Assembly: GCA_002162075.1 (NCBI GenBank)
Contig: CP021423.1
Coordinates: 496,001-560,000, forward strand
Source: Armatimonadetes bacterium Uphvl-Ar1
GTDB lineage: Bacteria > Armatimonadota > Fimbriimonadia > Fimbriimonadales > Fimbriimonadaceae
Direction of reading: 5' to 3'
DNA: 64,000 nt
A program made the position numbers and the translations under genes. The notes under the pieces are model-generated. The model saw only the letters and a program-made list of their open reading frames with translations. It had not been told where the DNA came from and searched no databases. Of this stretch, positions 8,211 to 17,149 are shown piece by piece. Position 1 is the first letter of the stretch. Each line of letters begins with the position of its first letter.

Positions 8211-9424
8211 TACCGAAGTATCCGGCAGAATGGCGGACACAATCGCCTTGGAAAAAGCGGTTTTATGCCCGGTACATGAAGTGGCTTGAGCGGCTGGGTT
8301 ACACGGTCGTCACTCTCGTACTCGGTGCGTTTGTTTTCGCATTTAACTACCGCGTAGATGATGTGATCAGCGCGGATAAGGTGGCAATCAAAGCGGCGAC
8401 GACCGTCACGAAATTTGAGGAGCCAGTTTTGGTGGTGAGAAGTGTGATTCGGAGCTTTGATGAAGTAGCGGTGGGTGAACCGGTGTTGGAGATTATCCGA
8501 GGAGAGGAGGCCATTGATCGCTTTGTGGCGGGGCAGGCGTTGGGGCGATTGGGGGCCAAATCTGACTTCGCGATGCCTAAGCCTGAAATCATCGCCGCAG
8601 GTACTTCCGGCATTTTTGTAATTGATGAAAGCGTACTTGGACAGGTGGTTGAGCAAGGTGAGACGGTCAGTGAGGTTCGGAATTATGATGAGCTTGAGTT
8701 GACGGCGGCCTTGGCGGGTCAGGGAGTTGCAGCGGCAAAAGCAGGCGGTGTAGCGAAATTGAAAAATCCTGCAGTGTCATCACCGAATTCAATCTTGGTT
8801 CGGGGAAAAACGTCGGGAGGATCGCTTGTTTCGGGTCGGCTCTTTTCGCCAGAACAGGCTGACCTGATCGGCTCATCAGTGAAAGGGATGGCACTGGGGG
8901 TTCGCGACGATTTATCGCTAGAAGTTGAGAGCTTGGTGCAGTTGCAAATTGATGCCGACTTAAGTTTGGGAAGTGGCGGTAGCGAGAATTCGATCCAGGC
9001 AGACCCTCCGGCGTCCAGTCAGTTTCAAGCGGATGTAGTGGATGGAAAACACTTGGCGGTGATTCAGTTTGCCCGGCTGCCTCAATCAAAGCAGGAAGAA
9101 GTCAACCGGGCAATCCAGTCGGTTCTTAATCAGCGGTCGGTGGTTGATTGGTCGGGTACTGCTCAGAAAGTGGACTCGTTGAGTGGATTGAACACAGTAT
9201 TCCAAGTGAATGCAGTGCCAAGCAAGGGTTCAACGGGGAGGGAGAAGGTGGATGGAACAGCGATTTCGAGGACTTTTGAGGCCAAGATGAAGATTAAGAA
9301 CCCATCGGATGAGTTGAAACGAGTTATTCGAGATGCGGATGCCTTGGGACAGACAGTGACGGTTAGGGTGGAGCTGAAGACGGGTGATCGACCGATTGCC
9401 ATGCTTTTGTTGAAACGATCATGA
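8207..9424 (+). CDS. HlyD-like membrane-anchored adaptor protein
   Basis: A 405-residue protein with a GTG start overlapping the previous stop (GTGA). A cytoplasmic start of about 25 residues (SPWKKRFYARYMKWLERL) precedes one membrane helix (about 29-48, YTVVTLVLGAFVFAFNYRV). Beyond it are two halves of a biotinyl-lipoyl-like fold (AATTVTKFEEPVLVVRSVIR; GTSGIFVIDESVLGQVVEQG), a pattern seen in membrane-fusion proteins, then a long domain I cannot assign. The usual long coiled-coil hairpin is not evident. Position directly after two ABC halves supports a role as their extracytoplasmic partner. No outer-membrane TolC-type gene lies in the window. Confidence 0.62.
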   Translation: MIPKYPAEWRTQSPWKKRFYARYMKWLERLGYTVVTLVLGAFVFAFNYRVDDVISADKVAIKAATTVTKFEEPVLVVRSVIRSFDEVAVGEPVLEIIRGEEAIDRFVAGQALGRLGAKSDFAMPKPEIIAAGTSGIFVIDESVLGQVVEQGETVSEVRNYDELELTAALAGQGVAAAKAGGVAKLKNPAVSSPNSILVRGKTSGGSLVSGRLFSPEQADLIGSSVKGMALGVRDDLSLEVESLVQLQIDADLSLGSGGSENSIQADPPASSQFQADVVDGKHLAVIQFARLPQSKQEEVNRAIQSVLNQRSVVDWSGTAQKVDSLSGLNTVFQVNAVPSKGSTGREKVDGTAISRTFEAKMKIKNPSDELKRVIRDADALGQTVTVRVELKTGDRPIAMLLLKRS

Positions 9425-11541
9425 TTTTTAATACAGGAAGTGAAGAAATTGAGCAGTTGAGTGATGAGCGAATTGACCACCCGAGTCATCCGCTTTATGC
9501 AGAGCGGGTCTATGCCGGAATTTTGGGGAAATTGATCGGGGTTTATTTGGGCCGGCCGGTTGAAAATTGGTCGCATGAAAAGATTGTCGAAGAGTTTGGC
9601 GAGATTCGATATTATGTGCATGAGCAACGTGGTCGGCGGCTCATTATTACGGATGACGATATTTCTGGGACATTGATTTTTCTCAGAGCACTGCAAGATT
9701 ACGGCTACTCGCCGAATCTTTCGGCGGCAGATATTGGTCAGACTTGGCTGAATTATTTGATTGAAGAGAAGACGATTTTGTGGTGGGGTGGTCTTGGGAA
9801 TTCGACCGAGCACACCGCTTATTTACGTTTGAAGAACGGGGTGAGAGCCCCGGAGTCAGGTTCAGCGGCTTTGAATTCCAAGATTGTATCGGAGCAGATT
9901 GGGGCACAGATTTTTATTGATGGTTGGGGTTTGATTTGTCCGGGGGATCCGCGATTGGCGGCAGATTTTGCGCGGAAAGCGGCGAGTGTGAGTCACGACG
10001 GCGAGGCTATTTATGGGGCGCAGGTCGTTGCAGCGATGGTTGCACAGGCCTTTGTTGAGCAGGACATTGACCGCTTGTTGGACACGGGGACTTCGATGAT
10101 TCCGCCAGATTGTCAAGTTCGGAAACTGATTGACGATTTGCGGGAATGGCATATTCAAGATCGGGATTGGCGCAGATCTCTTTCGTTGTTGCACGATCAG
10201 TACGGCTACGACAAGTACAAAGGGCAATGCCATTTGATTCCAAATCATGGATTGATTATTTTGTCGCTTTTGCATGGAGCAGGTGACTTTGATGAATCCA
10301 TGATGATTGTGAATACTAGCGGCTGGGATACGGACTGCAATTCTGGGAATGTGGGTGCAATTTTGGGGGTTCGGAACGGTTTGAAGTCATTCAATCAGCA
10401 GGATTGGCGTGGGCCGGTTGCGGACCGGCTTTACTTGCCATCGGCTGATCCCGGGCGTTCGATTACGGACGCGGCGCGAGAAACGATTGAGGTTGTGAAC
10501 GCAGGGTTGCGGATCAAGGGTCTGCCAGGGATTTCTCCGAAAGGGGGAGCACGATTTCACTTTGAGTTGCCGGGATCGGTTCAAGGATTCCGGGTTCAGA
10601 ATCCGGAAATGGGGTGGTTGGTACCAGACCGTTTGGGGGCAGAACAGGAGCGGAGTGGACTGAGATTTGGCAGAACGGCGGGATCGCCGGAGGCTGTACG
10701 GGTGGCTACTCCGACGTTTATTCCGCCGGATACGAAAGATATGGTCACGGGCTACGTGCTCGTGGCATGCCCGACTCTCTTTAGTGGGCATGTTGTGGAG
10801 GTGGATTTGGCGTCAGTTTCTGCATCTGCAACTGGCCGATTCTTTATTGAGTGCTACGACTTTGAGGATGAGACACAGCGGATTCTTGGCCCTGCGTTCA
10901 GGCTTGAATCTGGTGAGGCGAAGCGGATGACATGGGAGGTGCCGGAAACAGAAGGGTATCCGATCCATCACATTGGCATTGAAGTGGAGGATGGAGAGAT
11001 ATTTATGGAGCGCATGGACTGGTCGAACATTCCAGCGACCGCCTGGCCTCCGGTTGAAGGAACCATGTGGTACCGCGCTTGGGCGAATGCACTTGATCGA
11101 TTTGCGCCGGTGCGTGATCGGTATGAGTACATGGCGATGAATTCAGGAACTGGATTCTTGGCACAGGGGCATCGAGAGTGGAAGGATTATTGTGTGAGTT
11201 GCCGGATTACGCCGAGAATGGCCGAATCTGGGGGAATCGCGGTTCGATATCAGGGGACTCGCCGGTACTACGCCTTTGTGTTTGGGTCTCCGGGAGAAGT
11301 GAGGTTGGAGAAAGCCCTGGATGGAGTGACTTCGTTGGCTCGGGTGCCATTCAACTGGAAGCCATTCGAGGATTATGAAGTCTCGGTCGAGGCGGTTGGA
11401 AATAAGCTGCGGCTGTTTATTGATGGTGAGTTAATTTTACAAACTTCGGATGAAGATGATCCTTTGGAGTCTGGTGGATTCGCGTTTGTGGTGACTTCTG
11501 GTTGTATGGGAGCGGGGACGCCAAGGATTGAGCCTTTATGA
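9421..11541 (+). CDS. ADP-ribosylglycohydrolase-family enzyme with C-terminal lectin-like domain
   Basis: A 706-residue protein, about twice the length of single-domain ADP-ribosylglycohydrolases. Residues about 25-330 carry the family's metal-site signatures: TDDDIS at about 76-81 and GWDTDCNSGNVGAILG at about 300-315 (compare the family's GGDTD-type motif). The middle part looks like a carbohydrate-binding beta-sandwich, and the last about 170 residues (FLAQGHREWKDYCVSCRI, later KLRLFIDGELILQT) resemble a concanavalin-like/DUF1080 domain. ATGA overlap with the preceding gene. Family members cleave N- or O-glycosidic bonds to ADP-ribose; in this sugar setting a ribofuranoside-type substrate is possible. 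No signal peptide is seen, so it is probably cytoplasmic. Confidence 0.82.
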   Translation: MIFNTGSEEIEQLSDERIDHPSHPLYAERVYAGILGKLIGVYLGRPVENWSHEKIVEEFGEIRYYVHEQRGRRLIITDDDISGTLIFLRALQDYGYSPNLSAADIGQTWLNYLIEEKTILWWGGLGNSTEHTAYLRLKNGVRAPESGSAALNSKIVSEQIGAQIFIDGWGLICPGDPRLAADFARKAASVSHDGEAIYGAQVVAAMVAQAFVEQDIDRLLDTGTSMIPPDCQVRKLIDDLREWHIQDRDWRRSLSLLHDQYGYDKYKGQCHLIPNHGLIILSLLHGAGDFDESMMIVNTSGWDTDCNSGNVGAILGVRNGLKSFNQQDWRGPVADRLYLPSADPGRSITDAARETIEVVNAGLRIKGLPGISPKGGARFHFELPGSVQGFRVQNPEMGWLVPDRLGAEQERSGLRFGRTAGSPEAVRVATPTFIPPDTKDMVTGYVLVACPTLFSGHVVEVDLASVSASATGRFFIECYDFEDETQRILGPAFRLESGEAKRMTWEVPETEGYPIHHIGIEVEDGEIFMERMDWSNIPATAWPPVEGTMWYRAWANALDRFAPVRDRYEYMAMNSGTGFLAQGHREWKDYCVSCRITPRMAESGGIAVRYQGTRRYYAFVFGSPGEVRLEKALDGVTSLARVPFNWKPFEDYEVSVEAVGNKLRLFIDGELILQTSDEDDPLESGGFAFVVTSGCMGAGTPRIEPL

Positions 11542-13217
11542 TTTCGGTTCAATTTGGGAAGAGTGAATTGGGCGAAGTTGTTCGGCTAAGTGAAGAGGCG
11601 CGACTCAAGCAGTTTATTCGCGATGAGAATTCGGAACCGCTCAAGTTATTTCACGCGAGTCAGAAGGATCAATGTTCGACGGGGGATTGGTATGGGGAGC
11701 ATGCGGGTAAATGGTTGATGGCGGCAGGACTAACCTTTCGGTCGAATCCATCTGAAGATTGGCGTGAACGGATTGCTTACGTGGTCAAATATTTGGCAGA
11801 TCAGCAGGAGGAATCAGGCTATTTGGGGACGTATTCGGCTGAATCTTCGGCCCGGTTTACGCACGAGGATGCGGACAATGTTCGGACTTGGGATTTGTGG
11901 ATTCACGCTTGGTTGCTTTTAGGATTATTGGAAGTTGAGGAGATTGCTGGGTGCGAACAGGCGAGGATTTGTGCGCAGAAGATTGGGGAGCTGTTGCTTA
12001 CGACATTTGGAGGCGAGCGGAGTCCGGTTCGGCAAGGGAATCATGAGGGTTTGAGTAGCTTGGTTTTGCTTGAGCCGCTCGCGTTGATGGCAGTTCGGTG
12101 GGGGGACAAACGGTACTCAGAATTAGCGGAGCGGTTCTTTGACCAAGCGGTTGATTCGGGACTGAAATTTTTGGACGATGTTGATGCTTCGAAGGTGGGG
12201 ACGGGGAAGTCGTATCAGCTCTTGTGGTGTCTGAAGGGGTTGCTCGAACTTGGAATGGCGACGGGGAGAAAGGATTTGCTGGATATTGTTGAGCGGTTCT
12301 GGAAGAATGTTCGCGATTTCCATTTGACACCGATGGGTGGGCCCTGGGGGGGGATTGCCACACACAAAGAGGTGTTCAATCCGGCGGACTTTTTTGATCC
12401 CTGTGGTTTGGTAGAGACTTGTTCTTCGGTGACTTGGATGATTTTTTCGAGGCGGCTGTTTGAGGTAACGGGCGAGCCTCACTATTTGGTGGAAGTGGAG
12501 AAGACGCTATACAATTCGGTTTTGGGGGCAGTGGATGCGAACGGGGCGGATTGGTGCTATTTCACTTTTCCGAATGGACGTCGGAACAACACATATCACT
12601 GGGCTTGTTGTAAGTCGAGTGGGGCGATTGGACTGGCTTATGCAGCGCAGTGCTTTTTGGCAGAGTTTGATGGAGCTTGCTTCTTGACAGGGTTTGAAGA
12701 CTTTAGTGTTGAGACACCGAGTTGGGGAAGGGTTGAGATGGTGCTTGGAGGGGACGGAGCAAAGATATTAGTTGATCAGTCGATGGCGTTGAATCTTTTT
12801 ATATCGCCGACGATTGAGCTTGAATCAGTGCCGGACGGGGCAACTCTCGATGGCCCTTGGTTAAGGTTTGCAGATATCTCGGGTTCGGTGGAGATACGGT
12901 TTCGGCAAAAACTGAACATTGAGCAGAAGGTGCATTCGGTTGATCATCATGGACAGGAAATTGTTCGGGAGGAGTATGTTTGTGCGCAGGTTGGTAAGTA
13001 CGTTTATGCAGCAGAGAAGTTCGAAGGGTATCGAACTCAAGAGACTTTGCGATTGCCCCAGCTTGCTCCGGAATCGGTTTTTCGAGTGGTTGAGGGGGGC
13101 TTACTGGAACTGCGGCAGGCAGGTCGAGATGTAATCAAAATGACGCCCTATTGGAAATGTGGGGGAAGGCATGATGGGGCATGGCGGACGACGTGGTTGC
13201 AGGTGGCCTGGCAGTGA
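11538..13217 (+). CDS. Glycoside hydrolase family 127-like (DUF1680, beta-L-arabinofuranosidase type)
   Basis: A 559-residue (alpha/alpha)6-barrel protein. Family markers include CSTGDWYGEHAGKWLMAAG near the N-terminus, then VETCSSVTWMIFSRRLFEVTG (about residue 291) and HWACCKSSGAIGLAYAAQCF (about 355). In characterised GH127 beta-L-arabinofuranosidases a Glu-x-Cys and a Cys-Cys pair bind zinc, one of these cysteines being the nucleophile; E-T-C and C-C are both present here, so the enzyme should be active. No signal peptide, so it probably acts on imported oligosaccharides. Its ATG overlaps the upstream stop (ATGA) and its own stop overlaps the next gene start (TGATG). Confidence 0.85.
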   Translation: MISVQFGKSELGEVVRLSEEARLKQFIRDENSEPLKLFHASQKDQCSTGDWYGEHAGKWLMAAGLTFRSNPSEDWRERIAYVVKYLADQQEESGYLGTYSAESSARFTHEDADNVRTWDLWIHAWLLLGLLEVEEIAGCEQARICAQKIGELLLTTFGGERSPVRQGNHEGLSSLVLLEPLALMAVRWGDKRYSELAERFFDQAVDSGLKFLDDVDASKVGTGKSYQLLWCLKGLLELGMATGRKDLLDIVERFWKNVRDFHLTPMGGPWGGIATHKEVFNPADFFDPCGLVETCSSVTWMIFSRRLFEVTGEPHYLVEVEKTLYNSVLGAVDANGADWCYFTFPNGRRNNTYHWACCKSSGAIGLAYAAQCFLAEFDGACFLTGFEDFSVETPSWGRVEMVLGGDGAKILVDQSMALNLFISPTIELESVPDGATLDGPWLRFADISGSVEIRFRQKLNIEQKVHSVDHHGQEIVREEYVCAQVGKYVYAAEKFEGYRTQETLRLPQLAPESVFRVVEGGLLELRQAGRDVIKMTPYWKCGGRHDGAWRTTWLQVAWQ

Positions 13218-14353
13218 TGGTTCGGGTTGGTTATTCGGGGCCAGATGTTCGGGCAGATGTTGAGATCACGGCGGAGCCTGCGGCCAAGTTTGGATTTGAT
13301 TTTGCTTCGAGTTGCTCTCCGCTTTATGATGATTTGATCCGGGATCAGATTTGGGCAATTGCGCGAGAATTTGGCGAGCCTCATCTGCACTTGACTTGTC
13401 AGGATTCTGGGGCTTTGCCAATGATTTGGTCGGCTCGCCTCAGGGCGGTTTTTTGTTTGAGTCTGGGTTTAGCGATTCCGTCGGTTGTTTCGGAGCGTAG
13501 ATTTTCGGGGCATGGATTGCGCCGGAGTCGGCTCTATGTGCCAGCGAATACGCCTAAGTTGATTCCAAACGCACCCTTGTTCTCTCCAGATGCAGTTATT
13601 TTGGATTTGGAGGAATCGGTTCATGCTGACCGAAAGGTGGAGGCACTGGCGATGGTGGCCTCGGTGAGCGAGGGGGTGGATTGGGGGGCAATCGAATTGA
13701 TGGTTCGGATCAATTCTGGGGCTCTGGGTTTAGGTGAGTTGACGACTTTGGCGCGATCATCGGTGGGGACGTTTGTAATTCCCAAAGTTAATAGTTCAGC
13801 AGATTTAGTATCGATTTTAGATGTGCTGGATTTAGGTGAGTCTCAAGCCAAGATTATTCCCTTGATTGAGTCGGCGTTGGGGGTTGAGAACGCTTTTGAA
13901 ATTGCGGGATGCTCGCCGAGGGTGTCGGCGATTTCGCTTGGACTGGAGGATTATGTGGCGGATATCGGGGCGACACGGACGGTTGATCAGAGTGAAAGCT
14001 GGTTTGCTCGGTCAAGGGTTTTGAATGCAGCGCGGGCGGCGGGAGTGATGCCGCTGGCCTCAGTTTTTCCTCGTTTTCAGGTTGAGGACGAAGTGGAAGA
14101 GTACGCCCGAGGGGCGAGACTGGCGGGATACGAGGGTATTGGATGTATTCACCCCAATCAAATTGGACCAGCGCATCGAGGATTTGTGGCGAGTGGGGCG
14201 GAATTAGAACGAGCGAAACGAATTGTCGAGGCATATGAGCGAGCAGAAGCGGAAGGGAAGGGGGCGGTTGGAGTTGATGGGGCGATGGCGGACTTGCCGA
14301 CTTATGAGCGGGCGAAGCGGGTCGTGCGACTCTCAGAAGGAGGAATGCAATGA
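13217..14353 (+). CDS. Citrate lyase gamma-beta (CitD-CitE)-like fusion
   Basis: About 378 residues. Residues 1-90 resemble the citrate lyase acyl-carrier subunit CitD: ADVEITAEPAAKFGF and especially CQDSGALPMIWSARLRA, matching the CitD 'DKGALDxxxRAR' motif. From RRSRLYVPANTPKLI to the end is a CitE/HpcH-type lyase: DAVILDLEESVHADRK, IELMVRINS, IPLIESALGVENAF, ISLGLEDYVADIG and GCIHPNQIG hold the metal and CoA-ester site. The start at 13217 overlaps the previous stop (TGATG). An earlier ATG at 13181 would add 12 residues, but neither start gives the AGTLES-type serine that carries the prosthetic group in known CitD. Possibly a lyase acting on free CoA thioesters. Confidence 0.75.
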   Translation: MVRVGYSGPDVRADVEITAEPAAKFGFDFASSCSPLYDDLIRDQIWAIAREFGEPHLHLTCQDSGALPMIWSARLRAVFCLSLGLAIPSVVSERRFSGHGLRRSRLYVPANTPKLIPNAPLFSPDAVILDLEESVHADRKVEALAMVASVSEGVDWGAIELMVRINSGALGLGELTTLARSSVGTFVIPKVNSSADLVSILDVLDLGESQAKIIPLIESALGVENAFEIAGCSPRVSAISLGLEDYVADIGATRTVDQSESWFARSRVLNAARAAGVMPLASVFPRFQVEDEVEEYARGARLAGYEGIGCIHPNQIGPAHRGFVASGAELERAKRIVEAYERAEAEGKGAVGVDGAMADLPTYERAKRVVRLSEGGMQ

Positions 14354-15900
14354 ACCGAAATGCGGTGGGGCGGATGATTCCAGATTTAAGTGAACGGGGT
14401 CTGGTGGGATTTCGCGGGGTTGATCAGCCGCCTTTGAAGTCGAACCAGGTTGCGCCTGCGATTCGGACATGCTCGGAATTTCCGGCGAATGGGGATAAAC
14501 GTGTTGAGTCTTTGCGAGAGGCTTTGAGGAGGTCAGGATTGCGCGATGGGATGGTGGTTTCGACGCACCATCATTTGCGCAATGGCGACGCGGTCGCGAT
14601 TCAGCTGTTTGAGGCGATTCGGTCGCTTGGCGTGCGCGATATTGTGTGGTTTCCGAGTGCGGTTTTTCCTTGCCATGAGGAGCTCATTTCTTATTTGGAA
14701 GACGGAACGATTCATCATATTGAGGGTAGTTTGAATGGCCCTTTGGGTGATTATGCAAGTGGCGGGAAGATGCGTGGGTTGGCGGTTTTACGCTCACATG
14801 GGAATCGGTACCGTTCGATTCAGGATGGGGATGTTCATGTTGATGTGTCGGTGATTGCGGCTCCGGCGAGCGATCACTTTGGGAACTGTACGGGGGCATT
14901 GGGGCCGTCGGCTTGTGGTGGGTTGGGGTTTGCGATGGCGGACGCTCAGTATGCGGGCCGAGTGATTGTTGTGACGGATCATCTCGTTGAATTCCCGTGT
15001 GTTCCATGGCAGATTGCGGGCAATCATATTGACCATGTGGTGGAAGTTGATACGATTGGTGATTCGGCGCAGATCGTCGCTGGGACAACGGTGCTAACAA
15101 GTTCTCCAGAGCGACAAAGGATTGCCCGATTGGCGGCGGAATTTGTGGATGCGGCAGGAATTGTTCGAGATGGATGGTCGTTCCAGGCTGGGGCGGGGGG
15201 AATCTCGCTCAGTTTCGTAGTCTTTGTCCAGGAAATTATGGCTCGGCGGGGTGTTCGGGCGGGATTTACTCGCGGGGGTAGCACTAAGTATTTGGTTGAG
15301 ATGCTCGAATCTGGTCAATTGGGGGCGATTCTGGATGGGCAAACATTTGATTTGGAGGGGGTTCGGAGTTTGCGGGAGAATCGGAATCATGTGATGACGA
15401 CCCCATGGAATAGTTACTGCAATCATACGAAAGGAAATTTTGCTTCGATTTTGGACTGTTCGGTTTTGGGGGCGACTGAGGTTGATGTGAATTTTAATGC
15501 GAATGTAGTGACACATTCTGATGGTCGGTTGCTCCATGGGATCGGGGGTTGGCAGGACGCTTTGATGAGTCAGTGCACCATATTGGCGGTGCCTTCATTA
15601 CGGAATCGAGTTCCGATTATTCGGGATGAACTGACGACGGTCTGCGGTCCAGGTGAGTTGATTGATGTTGTGGTGACGGAGCGGGGAATTGCCGTCAACC
15701 CTCGCCGAAAGGATTTGATCGAGGCAGTGGTGGGATCAGGATTGCCTTTAAAGTCGATTGAGGAGATTCAGGCTGAATCCGAAAAATTAGCGGGGGGCAA
15801 ACCGGCTCGAGTTGATTTGGATGATGATTTGATTGGATTAGTGACTTGGATTGATGGAACGGTAATTGATACGGTTCGGCGGGTGAGAACAAAGGCATGA
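14350..15900 (+). CDS. citF: Citrate lyase alpha-subunit (CitF)-like CoA/acyl transferase
   Basis: A 516-residue protein of CitF length. Typical stretches are TCSEFPANGDKRVESLREAL and MVVSTHHHLRNGDAVAIQLF at the N-terminus, ALGPSACGGLGFAMADAQYA in the middle, and VTHSDGRLLHGIGGWQDAL and VVVTERGIAVNPRRKDL in the second half, as in the family I CoA-transferase fold of citrate CoA-transferase. In citrate lyase this subunit swaps acetyl for citryl on the carrier. Coupled by ATGA to the CitD-CitE-like gene, so the two form one complex. No citC, citX or citG lies nearby, so the true substrate may be another dicarboxylate or a free CoA ester. Confidence 0.85.
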   Translation: MNRNAVGRMIPDLSERGLVGFRGVDQPPLKSNQVAPAIRTCSEFPANGDKRVESLREALRRSGLRDGMVVSTHHHLRNGDAVAIQLFEAIRSLGVRDIVWFPSAVFPCHEELISYLEDGTIHHIEGSLNGPLGDYASGGKMRGLAVLRSHGNRYRSIQDGDVHVDVSVIAAPASDHFGNCTGALGPSACGGLGFAMADAQYAGRVIVVTDHLVEFPCVPWQIAGNHIDHVVEVDTIGDSAQIVAGTTVLTSSPERQRIARLAAEFVDAAGIVRDGWSFQAGAGGISLSFVVFVQEIMARRGVRAGFTRGGSTKYLVEMLESGQLGAILDGQTFDLEGVRSLRENRNHVMTTPWNSYCNHTKGNFASILDCSVLGATEVDVNFNANVVTHSDGRLLHGIGGWQDALMSQCTILAVPSLRNRVPIIRDELTTVCGPGELIDVVVTERGIAVNPRRKDLIEAVVGSGLPLKSIEEIQAESEKLAGGKPARVDLDDDLIGLVTWIDGTVIDTVRRVRTKA

Positions 15901-17057
15901 TGATGACGACGATGATTGCGGCAGGTTTATTGGGACAGGCGAGTGGCGGAGGCTATTCGATTGATCGAGATAGGTTGACGATGGCAAATGATCGACTGCG
16001 GAACCACATTCATCGGGGAAATCTGGCGGGGGCGGTCACGCTTGTTATTCTGGATGGGAAAGTTGCTTCGCACGAAGCGTTTGGTTGGTCGGATTTGGAA
16101 TCGAAGAGCTTGATGAGGCGGGACACGATTTTCCAGGTGATGTCAATGACGAAGCCAGTTACGGCGGCGGCGGTGATGATCTGTGTGGAACGGGGACTGT
16201 TGAGTTTGGATGATCCGGTGGAGCGATATTTGCCGCAGTTTGAAGGGATTCAGGTGAAAGGTGAGGATGGTGAGTTGAGGGCACCATCGGCAAGGATGAC
16301 GATTCGGCACTTGTTGAGCCATACGAGTGGGTTGGCTTCGGATGATCCTGGAGGAATATCGGACGAAGATAAGGCCAAGTTGACATTGGCGGAATACGCG
16401 AAGTTGCTGGGATCGGAGCCACTGCGGAGTGATCCGGGGACGGTTATTCGGTATTCGGGGGTGGGGTTCTCCACAGCAGCGGCGATTGTTGAAGTAGTTA
16501 CGGGTCGGAAATTTGAGGATTTTGTTGGTGCGGATATCTTTGTTCCGTTGGGGATGAAGGAGACTTTCTTCTTCTTGCCTGAGGGATTGAGGCCGAGGTT
16601 GGCCCAGGTTTACACGAAGGACAAGGGGGTGTTGACTCCATTTGCCCATGATCGATATAGAGTGGGGGCAAAGTTTGCGAACGGGGCGGGTGGTTTGTAT
16701 TCAACGGCTGCTGATATGGGTCGCTTTATGGAGGCGTTTGCAGGAGGAAATCGGAAGTCGGTGTTGTCTCCGCGTGGGTTGGACGTGATGACTCGGTTGC
16801 AGACGGGAAGTTTGTTGAGTGATGGAAATGATGCTCGGGGTTATGGGGTCGGCTGGTCGGTGATTCGTGGATCGTTGGGGCAGGGGACTTTGCGGAGTGT
16901 CGGCTCGTTTGGTCACACAGGGGCTTTTGGAACCGAGTTTTGGCATGATCGAGAGTCGGGGGTTTCGCTGGTGTTCTTGGCTCAGACGTTTTTTATCTCT
17001 GAGGATGCCCGTCGGCAGTATGCGACGATGGTGAATGCGAGTTTGGTGAAGGAGTAG
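15897..17057 (+). CDS. Serine hydrolase, class C beta-lactamase/esterase family
   Basis: A 386-residue protein with a weak N-terminal export signal (MMMTTMIAAGLLGQASGG). The family's three active-site motifs are S-M-T-K in QVMSMTKPVTAAAVM (about 83), Y-S-G in VIRYSGVGFSTAAAIVE (about 185; usual Y-x-N) and H-T-G in FGHTGAFGTEFW (about 340; usual K-T-G). Replacement of K-T-G by H-T-G is common in esterase-type members, so an esterase or peptidase acting on a small ester or cell-wall substrate is more likely than antibiotic resistance. Last gene of the operon, coupled by ATGA to citF. Confidence 0.88.
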   Translation: MMMTTMIAAGLLGQASGGGYSIDRDRLTMANDRLRNHIHRGNLAGAVTLVILDGKVASHEAFGWSDLESKSLMRRDTIFQVMSMTKPVTAAAVMICVERGLLSLDDPVERYLPQFEGIQVKGEDGELRAPSARMTIRHLLSHTSGLASDDPGGISDEDKAKLTLAEYAKLLGSEPLRSDPGTVIRYSGVGFSTAAAIVEVVTGRKFEDFVGADIFVPLGMKETFFFLPEGLRPRLAQVYTKDKGVLTPFAHDRYRVGAKFANGAGGLYSTAADMGRFMEAFAGGNRKSVLSPRGLDVMTRLQTGSLLSDGNDARGYGVGWSVIRGSLGQGTLRSVGSFGHTGAFGTEFWHDRESGVSLVFLAQTFFISEDARRQYATMVNASLVKE

Positions 17058-17149
17058 AAGAGAATTTCATAATAATTTCATAAGAATTTGTTAAAAGTTC
17101 TGTGATTAAATTTGAGATAAATTGAAAAAAGTGGAACAAAATAGATGGG
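17058..17149 (+). promoter_or_regulatory. AT-rich intergenic leader with direct repeat
   Basis: 92 bp, much richer in A and T than its surroundings, with the near-direct repeat ATTTCATAATA / ATTTCATAAGA. It separates the long operon from the DUF4190 gene and probably holds that gene's promoter. No terminator hairpin is evident. Confidence 0.4.

Noticed and set aside
13181-13216. Earlier ATG for the CitD-CitE-like gene
   Set aside because: It overlaps the GH127 coding end by 37 bp; the 13217 start follows the TGATG coupling pattern. The VAG-L-VMVRV resemblance to CitD is noted but lacks the serine.
15897-17057. Beta-lactamase conferring resistance
   Set aside because: Y-S-G and H-T-G replace the usual Y-x-N and K-T-G motifs, which fits esterase-type relatives better.
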